Shown piece by piece: positions 57,714 to 64,000 of a DNA stretch of 64,000 nucleotides (positions within the stretch are counted from its first letter, which is position 1; each line of letters starts with the position of its first letter). The notes under the pieces were generated by a model, which saw only the letters and a list, made by a program, of their open reading frames with translations, was not told the origin of the DNA and ran no database searches. The DNA comes from Treponema sp. (GTDB lineage: Bacteria; Spirochaetota; Spirochaetia; Treponematales; Treponemataceae): contig JAGCNW010000041.1 in the NCBI GenBank assembly GCA_017645785.1, positions 62,001 through 126,000 of the forward strand, read 5' to 3'. Position numbers and translations under genes: made by a program.

Positions 57714-58412
57714 TTAAATTACGCCCTTGTAAAGAACGCGCACCTGCTTATATAAACCATCTCCCTCGGATTTGGTTTCAATGTCCGGGATGTCGTTCAA
57801 AGTCGTGTGGATAAGGCGGCGCTCAAAGGGATTCATCGGCTCAAGCAAGATTGACTTTCTGTAAGAGCGGACCTTGTCGGCCGTCGTGTAGGCCAAGCGG
57901 ACCAAAGTCTCCTCGCGGCGGATGCGGTAGTTTTCCGTGTCCAAAATCACGCGGATGTCCTCGCGTCCAAGGTGGCCGGCGTAAACGTTCATCAAAAGCT
58001 GCAAGGCGTCAAGGTTCTTTCCCTTGCGGCCGATCAAAATTGAAGAGCTTTCAGACTGCAACTTGATTCCAATCTTTCGCTCCTCGCGGAACATAATCTC
58101 AACCTTGACCTCGTAGCCCATCTTCTGGATGACCTGGGTCACAAAGTCGATGAGCTTTTGCTCAAACTCGTCCTGGGGAATCGGGTTGGCCACGTGGCTT
58201 CTCGGAACGCGAGGCTCGGCGGCGTAGTCCTTTTCGGCGACCGGAGTGTTTCCTTCGGTGTGAACGCGGATTTTCACAAAGCCTTTTTTGAACAATGAGT
58301 TCTTTTGCGTTTCAAGAATCTCAACGTCAAACTGGTCGCGCTCCAATCCCAATTCCTGGGCGGCTTTTTCAATCGCTTCCTTTTCTGTTTTTCCTTCGTA
58401 CTCGTATGTCAT
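57714..58412 (-). CDS. jag: RNA-binding protein Jag/KhpB
   Basis: 232 residues. Three domains are visible: the Jag-N domain (YEYEGKTEKEAIEKAAQELG), the KH domain (KVEIMFREERKIGIKLQSES, then LIGRKGKNLDALQLLMN), and the R3H domain (RIRREETLVRLAYTTADKVR, then LEPMNPFERRLIHTTLND). It binds RNA with partner KhpA and influences cell-division and membrane-protein expression. It lies just downstream of yidC, the conserved order in many bacteria. Confidence 0.93.
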   Translation of the reverse strand: MTYEYEGKTEKEAIEKAAQELGLERDQFDVEILETQKNSLFKKGFVKIRVHTEGNTPVAEKDYAAEPRVPRSHVANPIPQDEFEQKLIDFVTQVIQKMGYEVKVEIMFREERKIGIKLQSESSSILIGRKGKNLDALQLLMNVYAGHLGREDIRVILDTENYRIRREETLVRLAYTTADKVRSYRKSILLEPMNPFERRLIHTTLNDIPDIETKSEGDGLYKQVRVLYKGVI

Positions 58413-58429
58413 ATATTTCTCCCAAAATA

Positions 58430-60235
58430 TTATTTTCTTTTTTTGCCGCCGTGAACCTTGGCCTTTACGTCAACCACGTTGGGCTTTTGGGCGGAGGCGG
58501 CGAGCTTTGTCTTGTTGATGATGACTTGCTGAATCATCTGAATGACGTTGCTCACTGTCCAGAACAAAATCAATCCGCTTGGCGCGTTGTAGAACAAGAA
58601 GAAGAAAATCAAGGGCAAGCCGTAAGTCATAAACTTCATCTGGCCCGAGCTTTGCGCGCTTTGAAGCGTTCCGCCCATCTGCGTGATCTTTCCGTAGAAC
58701 AACTGCGACACCAAATAGATTACAGGCAAAACGCGGATGTGGTTTCCTACAAGCGGAATGAATGTCTTAAGCTGGTAAACGCTGTCGCCGTCGCTAAGGT
58801 CGTCAATCCAGCCCTTGATAAAGCTGGCTCCGCGGAACTCAAAGTAGTTGTTGAACAAGTTGTACATCGCGAACAAGCAGAGCATTTGGAAAATCATCGG
58901 AAGGCAGCCGCTCATCGGATTGTAGCCGGCGGCTTGGTAAACCTTGGCTGTCTCGGCCTGCATCATCTGCGGGTTGTCCTTGTACTTGTTCTGGATCGCC
59001 GTAAGCTTTGGCTGCATTTCCTGCATCTTGAGCGTTCCAAGCGAAGACTTCATCGTAAGCGGGAACAAGGCGATCTTGAGGATGATTGTCATCAAGATGA
59101 TGCTGATTCCCCAGTTGTGGACAAACTTGTAAAGGGTTTCCAAAATGAATTTAAGGATCGCCTCAAGCCAGCCCAAAAAGCCGCTGGACTCAAGCGCGTC
59201 CGTCAAGCGGATGCCGCTAAGCTTCCAGGCGTTGGCGTCGGCCGTCAAATATTTTTTAAGGTCCTTTTCGTTTCGAGGTCCTACGTAAACATAGTAAACG
59301 TCGTTGGTTTGCTTTTGCGTCGTGGGCTTTCGAACAAGCAAGGCCTGCGCGTCGTTCATCACGGAGCCGGAAGAGTTTGTAGAATACCAAGCCGTTTGGA
59401 AGTTTCCGTTTTCGGCTGGAATCACAAGCTCGCAAAAATACTTTCCGCCGATTCCGGCGATGTTGAAGGGCTTGTTGTATTCCTTGTATTGGTTTGTTCC
59501 AAGGCGGATGCGCTTGCCCTTTCCTTCTGCCAAAGCGATGAAGGAGCGGCTTTCGTAGCGGTCAACTTTTGGGTTGAACTGGGGTCCCACTTGCGGAGAC
59601 GTTCTCAAAGTGTACGAAGCATTGCCGCCGCTCTTTGCGGCAAAGTCCAGCGCGGTAAAGTTTTCGCCGCCGTCAACCACAACGTTCATCTTGAACATGT
59701 AGTCGTCGTCTTTGAACGTGTACTGCTTTACCAAGGTAAAGTCCGAATACTTTTTGGCAAAGGCGATTTTCTTTTCGCCGTTCTCTTCGGGGAACTCCTT
59801 TACGACGAACAAGTCGTTGACGACGCTGCCGTCCGTTCCGCCAAAGTTAAGGGCAAAGGCGCGATTTGAGGCGGTGACGTTTTCCGCCATCTCAACGCCG
59901 CGACCAGTCTTGTTGTCCTTGTGGTTAAGCAACTCGTAGCCTACGATGTCGCCGCCCTTGTTGGTGAAAGTCACGCGGGCTTTTTTTGTTTCGATTACAT
60001 ACTGCTGTTCTGTAATGACAGGCTCGTTTGTGTCTTCCGCTTGCACAAAAGACTGAACTTGCGCGTTGGCGGCCTCGGCCTTTTCGGCCTCGCCCTCAGC
60101 TTGCGCGGCGTCCGCGGCAGTTTGTTCCGTCGCCTGTTCAGCTTGAGGCTTCGGAAAAAATTTAACCTGAACGATTGTGTAGCCAATCAATACCAAGGCC
60201 GAAAGAACGACGGCCATAATGGTGTTTCTATCCAT
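58430..60235 (-). CDS. yidC: Membrane protein insertase YidC
   Basis: 601 residues. It has the Gram-negative-type layout: an N-terminal anchor (MAVVLSALVLIGYTIVQVKF), a linker rich in Ala/Gln/Glu (residues 30-65), a large periplasmic beta domain, and the YidC core with WGISIILMTIILKIALFPLT, MKSSLGTLKMQEMQPKLTAI, YNPMSGCLPMIFQMLCLFAM and FFLFYNAPSGLILFWTVSNV. The conserved positively charged membrane residue lies in the first core helix region. It inserts membrane proteins alone or with Sec. Its operon continues with jag. Confidence 0.96.
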   Translation of the reverse strand: MDRNTIMAVVLSALVLIGYTIVQVKFFPKPQAEQATEQTAADAAQAEGEAEKAEAANAQVQSFVQAEDTNEPVITEQQYVIETKKARVTFTNKGGDIVGYELLNHKDNKTGRGVEMAENVTASNRAFALNFGGTDGSVVNDLFVVKEFPEENGEKKIAFAKKYSDFTLVKQYTFKDDDYMFKMNVVVDGGENFTALDFAAKSGGNASYTLRTSPQVGPQFNPKVDRYESRSFIALAEGKGKRIRLGTNQYKEYNKPFNIAGIGGKYFCELVIPAENGNFQTAWYSTNSSGSVMNDAQALLVRKPTTQKQTNDVYYVYVGPRNEKDLKKYLTADANAWKLSGIRLTDALESSGFLGWLEAILKFILETLYKFVHNWGISIILMTIILKIALFPLTMKSSLGTLKMQEMQPKLTAIQNKYKDNPQMMQAETAKVYQAAGYNPMSGCLPMIFQMLCLFAMYNLFNNYFEFRGASFIKGWIDDLSDGDSVYQLKTFIPLVGNHIRVLPVIYLVSQLFYGKITQMGGTLQSAQSSGQMKFMTYGLPLIFFFLFYNAPSGLILFWTVSNVIQMIQQVIINKTKLAASAQKPNVVDVKAKVHGGKKRK

Positions 60236-60267
60236 TCTTTTTCTCCCAAATTAGAATGGCCTATGGA

Positions 60268-60489
60268 TTACGGAACCGGATCGTAGCCGCCTTTGCAAAG
60301 CGGGTTGCAGCGAAGAATTCTTGCGAAAGACATGGACAAACCTTTCCTCGCGCCGTATTTTTCTATCGCCTCCATCGCGTAATGCGAACATGAAGGATAA
60401 TAGCGGCAACACGGCCCTAAAAGCGGAGAGATTGTGACTTGATAAAGCCGGATTCCGGCGCGGAAAAACTTTGTCAAAAGTTTATTCAT
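60268..60489 (-). CDS. yidD: Membrane protein insertion factor YidD
   Basis: 73 residues, the usual length. The family core is [20 protein letters not shown], then [20 protein letters not shown] and [18 protein letters not shown]. It is a small cytoplasmic-face protein that assists YidC. It overlaps rnpA by eight bases at the 5' end and lies directly before yidC. Confidence 0.95.
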   Translation of the reverse strand: MNKLLTKFFRAGIRLYQVTISPLLGPCCRYYPSCSHYAMEAIEKYGARKGLSMSFARILRCNPLCKGGYDPVP

Positions 60490-60847
60490 CTTTTATCAGT
60501 CCTGCCTTTTTGCATAATGTTCGAAATTGAACACACCTTGAGTTGAACGAATCGTTTCCGGGATAAACTAAGAACAGAATGTCGTATCCGGTGTTCAGGA
60601 ATGTTTTGTAATATCGGTATGCTTCGCGACTGTAGCGCTTGGAAGCGTTTCTTTGAACGGCGTTTCCGTAACCGCGCGGCAAAGGAAAGGCGATTCTGTT
60701 AAAGCCAAGGTCGTTTTTAGCGAAAAACAACTTGGCCCCTTTGACCCCTTCCCTGCCGCCGTTTTTAAACAGATTCTTTATCTCGGCCGGACTCTTTATC
60801 CGCTCAACGCGCCTAAATTTTCCGCCTTGAACCGAACCTGTTTCCAT
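60482..60847 (-). CDS. rnpA: Ribonuclease P protein component
   Basis: 121 residues. RnpA features are [20 protein letters not shown] and [20 protein letters not shown], the RNR-like basic motif with R/K side chains that contact the RNase P RNA, followed by the final beta strand [12 protein letters not shown]. It cuts the 5' leader of tRNA precursors together with the RNA subunit. ATG 60847 is preferred; a TTG at 60853 is two codons earlier. It starts about 20 bases after rpmH. Confidence 0.93.
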   Translation of the reverse strand: METGSVQGGKFRRVERIKSPAEIKNLFKNGGREGVKGAKLFFAKNDLGFNRIAFPLPRGYGNAVQRNASKRYSREAYRYYKTFLNTGYDILFLVYPGNDSFNSRCVQFRTLCKKAGLIKDE

Positions 60848-60866
60848 AGGCAATCCAGACTAAAAA

Positions 60867-61022
60867 CTAGTACTTCTTGTGCTCGTCGCAAACAGAAAGC
60901 TTGTGGCGTCCCTTGGCGCGGCGGCGGGCCAAAACTTTGCGTCCGCCCTTAGTCGCCATTCTTGCGCGGAAACCAAATTTTCTATTGCGCTTTACTTTGC
61001 TCGGTTGATATGTCCTTAACAT
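60867..61022 (-). CDS. rpmH: 50S ribosomal protein L34
   Basis: 51 residues, too short for most automatic gene finders. It starts [20 protein letters not shown] and contains [20 protein letters not shown] near the C-terminus, the invariant L34 sequence. The last eight residues (SVCDEHKKY) extend beyond the usual 44-46-residue length. AGGAG is placed about nine bases before ATG 61022. It heads the order rpmH-rnpA-yidD-yidC-jag, conserved in most bacteria. Confidence 0.97.
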   Translation of the reverse strand: MLRTYQPSKVKRNRKFGFRARMATKGGRKVLARRRAKGRHKLSVCDEHKKY

Positions 61023-61262
61023 GGCATATATCTCCTATATATAAAAATAATATTCCAAAAATAGTGGTTGTCTAATATAGCATTAATTGGAGAAATTAGT
61101 CAATACCGCTCGTGTTGTCGGAAGCAAAACCTTAACTGGTGTTTACGTCGCTTCGCGCCGTTTTGCATAGGAAATTATCCACAGGCCCGCTCACGCGGGC
61201 CGGCAATCGAGCGGATTCGCCGCGTCCTTGCGGACGCTGCGGCCATTTTGAAAACAACGGCC
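61023..61262. other. Intergenic region upstream of rpmH
   Basis: Contains the rpmH promoter region (TATAT boxes near 61023-61045), one perfect DnaA-box-like TTATCCACA at about 61175, a GGCCCGC-TCAC-GCGGGCC hairpin and a second G+C-rich hairpin around GTCC-TTGC-GGAC. In other bacteria dnaA or the origin can lie here, but no dnaA gene is present and one box does not make an origin. Confidence 0.45.
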
Positions 61263-62582
61263 TCACTTACCTATAATCTCCCAGTGTCCAGACTTGTCCG
61301 AACCGACACGCTGAATCGCTCCGATTTCCACCAATTTTGCCAAAGCTCGTGTTACCGTGGCCCGTGACATTCCGATTTTTTTAGCAATCTTTTCTTTTGA
61401 TAAATTAGGATTATCAGCAATAACGGCAAGAACCAATTTTACAGGCTCATTTACAGGCTCATTTACAGGCTCATTTACAGGCTCATTCGCCTTGAACATC
61501 ATCATAATGTCATTTGGGTGAACTGTATATTCCGGTTCGGCGATTCCGTATTCTTTGCAAAGATTGCAAATCTTTTCTATGCCGCGACCCCAGCTTTCTA
61601 TAAAGCCCGCTCTAAAGAATGTATTAGCAATATCCGGGTTATGCGGAAGAGAGCGATGTTTTTGCATTAAAGTGTCGGCTGTCCAATTAGCAGGAAAAAC
61701 ACAATCATTGCTGATATAAAGCTTATCCTTGTAAACGCTGATTTGCACAGGCACGCCAACAGAAAAATCCTGATGAATAAGAGCATTAAACACCGCTTCT
61801 CGAACAGCATCTTTAGGGAAAGGATAATGTTCAATTCGGGTGATGTTGTCATAAGAAATTTCTGCAGTCAGATATTTTGTGTAAAGCAAATCTATAACGC
61901 GGTCTGCCTGAATCATAAGAGAACCATGAACTTCATCCTGATAGCGCAAATCTGCGTCAGTTTCAAAAAATCCGATTTTTACGAATGAACCTGTTATCCA
62001 TTTTTCAGGATTTCGATGGAAGAGCAAAATCGCTGCCCGCTTAAGCATAGTCCCGTCAAGAAGATTCAGTTTTTCAAGCAAATCCTGATTTGAAAGCTTT
62101 AAGTCATCTTTGCTCATTCTTCCGCTACGAATTGCCTCACGGTGAAAAATATCAAAGCTTTCTTTATCAAGGTCATCAACGCTCACATTTTCAAGCGGAA
62201 CAGAATCCCAGTTTTTGCCAGTCTTACGCAAAAGGAAATTAGTCAGAGCCGAACCTTGCAAAAGCTGTTTTGTGCTTCCTGTTCTATAATGATACTCACC
62301 CTTGTAATTAACAGGATAAGGGTTTTCTTCAACAGTGATTTTTATAACATCAAGCTCGTTCTCAGTAATCAAATCCACATCAACAATCAATCCAAGAGCA
62401 TCACGAACTTTATTCGGAATATCTTCCATGAGTTTCTTTGAATCAGCAACGCCACAAACAGAGCCGTCATCACGCTTACCAATATAAAGCGCACCGCCCT
62501 GTGCATTTGCAAAACCGCAAATCCATTTGAGATATTCATCACGCCAAGATTCTTTGTATTCGATTAACTGGGATTCGGACAT
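61263..62582 (-). CDS. AlbA_2 (Schlafen-like) DNA-binding regulator
   Basis: 439 residues. The N-terminal AlbA_2 domain is EYKESWRDEYLKWICGFANA, then GALYIGKRDDGSVCGVADSK. A central GHKL-like ATP-binding region has YPFPKDAVREAVFNALIHQD (EAxxNAxxH) and FFRAGFIESWGRGIEKICN. A 12-base repeat encodes NEPV four or five times (about residues 370-390). A winged helix then follows, LSKEKIAKKIGMSRATVTRA ending in SGHWEIIGK. Such proteins are regulators found in mobile and defence regions. The repeat is in the linker just before the DNA-binding domain, as in the Fic protein here. Confidence 0.85.
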   Translation of the reverse strand: MSESQLIEYKESWRDEYLKWICGFANAQGGALYIGKRDDGSVCGVADSKKLMEDIPNKVRDALGLIVDVDLITENELDVIKITVEENPYPVNYKGEYHYRTGSTKQLLQGSALTNFLLRKTGKNWDSVPLENVSVDDLDKESFDIFHREAIRSGRMSKDDLKLSNQDLLEKLNLLDGTMLKRAAILLFHRNPEKWITGSFVKIGFFETDADLRYQDEVHGSLMIQADRVIDLLYTKYLTAEISYDNITRIEHYPFPKDAVREAVFNALIHQDFSVGVPVQISVYKDKLYISNDCVFPANWTADTLMQKHRSLPHNPDIANTFFRAGFIESWGRGIEKICNLCKEYGIAEPEYTVHPNDIMMMFKANEPVNEPVNEPVNEPVKLVLAVIADNPNLSKEKIAKKIGMSRATVTRALAKLVEIGAIQRVGSDKSGHWEIIGK

Positions 62583-62600
62583 TTATTTGGCTCCTATTGT

Positions 62601-63398
62601 TTAACACATACCTTTTATATTTATAAAACAGTTTCCGACTTTCTGAATATCATTGAACAAATCAAAATTTCTAAACTGCAATGAAGATTTTCCATTTTCA
62701 TCAGTAAAAGGATTTAGTACTGAAAACAAGTTGAAAGTTCTATTAATATTAATACCAAGTTGTACAGTCCCACCTATTTCGGGAAACTCATGTTCTGATA
62801 CAACATTTCGCAATACCATAAGAGGAATTCTTGTTTTAGAAGTTTCCTTAGACAAAGCATCATTTATTTTTTGAAAAATCTCCTGTTTATGACATCCCAT
62901 GATTAAAGACAGTTCTTTACATTCTTCAGATTTATCATCAGTCGTAACATGATTTTTACTATCAATACTTGTATAGAAAACTTTATTTTCTTTTCTTACA
63001 GGACACCAACCAAACACTGAAAATTCCATTTCAAAAGGATTATTAATAGGCAAAGTATATGATTGTGCTATTCTTACTAAAAATTTATTTATATCTTCAA
63101 TAGAGGGTACATTTTTCTCAACAGAAGCTAAATGTGATAATATATGAGAGGCATTTGTATAAATACATAAAGCCGCTGTTACAGAACCAGCAAATGCAAA
63201 ACCTATCTTATTGAAATAATATGTATTTTCAAAAAAGCCTCTAGATGATGGATTTTGACAAATAATCGGTAATTCAAATATCTTGGGGCCGTTATCCGTT
63301 ATTATACGCTGATCAGGATGAGTATATCGTGAATCAGCCACCGCCCATAATTCACCAGAAGGATTTTCATAATTTGTCCATATAATTATTGATGACAT
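62601..63398 (-). CDS. Possible Ntn-hydrolase (proteasome-beta-like) protein
   Basis: 265 residues. The start, GELWAVADSRYTHPDQRIIT then GPKIFELPIICQ and FNKIGFAFAGSVTAALCIYT, follows the order of proteasome beta subunits (VVLAADSR.., K33 region, GCA.AGS..D). By that alignment Asp22 and Lys39 would be the catalytic Asp and Lys, but an N-terminal Thr is not in the expected place: Thr8 is the nearest. It may be an inactive or non-processed relative. ATG 63398 has AGGAG. It lies between the Eco57I-like end and the AlbA_2 gene. Confidence 0.5.
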   Translation of the reverse strand: MSSIIIWTNYENPSGELWAVADSRYTHPDQRIITDNGPKIFELPIICQNPSSRGFFENTYYFNKIGFAFAGSVTAALCIYTNASHILSHLASVEKNVPSIEDINKFLVRIAQSYTLPINNPFEMEFSVFGWCPVRKENKVFYTSIDSKNHVTTDDKSEECKELSLIMGCHKQEIFQKINDALSKETSKTRIPLMVLRNVVSEHEFPEIGGTVQLGININRTFNLFSVLNPFTDENGKSSLQFRNFDLFNDIQKVGNCFINIKGMC

Positions 63399-63453
63399 TT
63401 TTCTTTATTCTCCTATAATATAGAATTATAGTTTTGATTTTTCCAAATTCAAA

Positions 63454-63546
63454 TCAAAAGAGTTGATAACACATCCATTCGAAATTCGATTCAGGATTTT
63501 CAGAGAAATTTGATTTAAATTTTTGCCAATCAGGTTTCACAACCAT
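63454..63546 (-). pseudogene. N-terminal stub of a nuclease/NTPase-like gene
   Basis: ATG 63546, behind AAGAGG, opens a 30-codon frame including WQKFKSNFSENPESNFEWM, a start common to some large defence-type NTPases and nucleases. A TGA at 63454 stops it, where the next codon of the family would be a Cys (TGT/TGC). The body of the gene is missing and the 62601-63398 gene follows directly. It is a relic. Confidence 0.5.
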
Positions 63547-63552
63547 TCCTCT

Positions 63553-64000
63553 TTACATCTCCCTTACTTTGCTCTCAATAAACTCAACTTCTTCCGCAGA
63601 AAGTCCATATTTCTTATACAGCTGCTTATCTATTTCTGAAACAGACTTGCTCCAGTCGATGTCGCTGTTTGCGGTGAAGTCTTGGAGAGGGACATTTAGC
63701 CAGGTTGCCTTTTTGTTATCTTGTGTGACTTTTAAAGTTCCCAACATTGTTCGAGCAAATTTTGTTTTAAGATATTTTAACAAAGAATTTGCTTCATATT
63801 CCGTATCAAAAGAACCAATACTTATAAAAGTTTGGGTATGCCCGATTAAGGGTTGCCCGATTAAGGGGGTCGATAGAACTTCGCCTATTGCACCAGAACC
63901 ATTCGATTTAGGAACGAAAACCTTATATTTCATTAAATTATCATGAGGCATAATATAATCATTTCTAATATACTTATACACACGATTTGAACCTTCAAGC
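63553..64000 (-). CDS. C-terminal end of an Eco57I-like restriction-modification enzyme (partial)
   Basis: About 149 residues, open at the right edge of the window. The sequence TQTFISIGSFDTEYEANSLL, YLKTKFARTMLGTLKVTQDN and TWLNVPLQDFTANSDIDWSK with the end KYGLSAEEVEFIESKVREM matches the C-terminal specificity part of Eco57I-type fused methylase/nucleases. The catalytic parts lie outside the window. It is followed (downstream) by the NTPase-like stub and the proteasome-like gene. Confidence 0.75.
   Translation of the reverse strand, partial: LEGSNRVYKYIRNDYIMPHDNLMKYKVFVPKSNGSGAIGEVLSTPLIGQPLIGHTQTFISIGSFDTEYEANSLLKYLKTKFARTMLGTLKVTQDNKKATWLNVPLQDFTANSDIDWSKSVSEIDKQLYKKYGLSAEEVEFIESKVREM

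Noticed and set aside
58295-59869. 524-residue plus-strand frame across jag and yidC
   Set aside because: It is antisense to two well-conserved genes and has no recognisable domain.
61171-61190. Replication origin beside rpmH
   Set aside because: Only one DnaA box, no dnaA gene and no A+T-rich unwinding region. Another TTATCCACA occurs by chance inside the DUF3800 gene near 23711.
1-64000. CRISPR arrays, tRNA or rRNA genes, complete insertion sequences
   Set aside because: No regularly spaced repeats, tRNA T-loop/anticodon pattern, rRNA core or transposase gene with terminal repeats was seen.

Overview
The window looks like a host-associated spirochaete of the genus Treponema. Supporting signs are an XPB-type (archaeal/eukaryotic-like) helicase with its partner protein, a cyclophilin–FKBP fusion lipoprotein, the block jag–yidC–yidD–rnpA–rpmH, and many secreted or lipoprotein genes with short leader peptides. 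Base composition is mosaic. Housekeeping blocks (about 13.0–22.2, 28.6–36.5 and 53.7–61.1 kb) are fairly G+C-rich. Accessory blocks (22.3–28.1, 36.6–51.0 and 61.3–64.0 kb) are A+T-rich.

Layout. 0–12.4 kb: stress and redox genes: two GNAT acetyltransferases, AraC and TetR regulators, a CPBP protease, an acyl-ACP thioesterase, and an arsR–permease–thioredoxin–C_GCAxxG_C_C operon. Between them lie several shortened or broken gene copies. This part ends with a Na/Pi-cotransporter-like protein fused to an OmpR-type DNA-binding domain. 12.4–22.2 kb: a PPOX-family protein, a YbaK-like deacylase, an Rsm22-like methyltransferase, an AlgI/AlgX-like O-acetylation pair, an HAD phosphatase, and the XPB helicase operon. 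22.3–28.6 kb: an accessory insertion with a DUF4238 gene (frameshifted), a DUF3800 gene, a small structured RNA between them with a consensus promoter and terminator, a second truncated copy of the xpb promoter and gene start, and an operon of RNA-polymerase-alpha-CTD-like proteins. 28.6–36.5 kb: an ORF6N protein, two paralogous ribbon-helix-helix-like proteins, a geranylgeranyl-reductase-like flavoprotein, a DNA glycosylase, TcdA, an MMPL exporter and an isochorismatase-like hydrolase. 36.6–51.0 kb: a defence island on the minus strand with RhuM, a membrane protein behind a Fic gene stub, a DUF262 (GmrSD-like) protein, a Septu-like HNH nuclease plus AAA ATPase, HsdS, HsdM, an AAA/DUF4143 ATPase and HsdR. 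51.3–61.0 kb: a DUF4469-like gene with an in-frame stop, a rhodanese, Fic, EarP, the cyclophilin–FKBP lipoprotein, then jag–yidC–yidD–rnpA–rpmH. 61.3–64 kb: an AlbA_2 regulator, a possible proteasome-like hydrolase, and the C-terminus of an Eco57I-like restriction–modification enzyme.

Four window-wide patterns stand out. (1) Many genes have a -10 box only 5–9 bases before the start codon, which predicts leaderless mRNAs. (2) Short 5' stubs of other genes (xpb, fic, an NTPase-like gene) sit directly upstream of accessory genes. (3) A dispersed palindromic repeat beginning TGTCATT occurs at least three times, once inside the start of hsdS. (4) The first 12 kb hold several gene copies with internal deletions.

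The best candidates for an undescribed system are the DUF3800–ncRNA–DUF4238 module and the type I restriction operon that continues into a Septu-like ATPase/HNH pair. The transporter–transcription-factor fusion is the most unusual single protein. All functions are read from sequence features and family knowledge; no database search was run.
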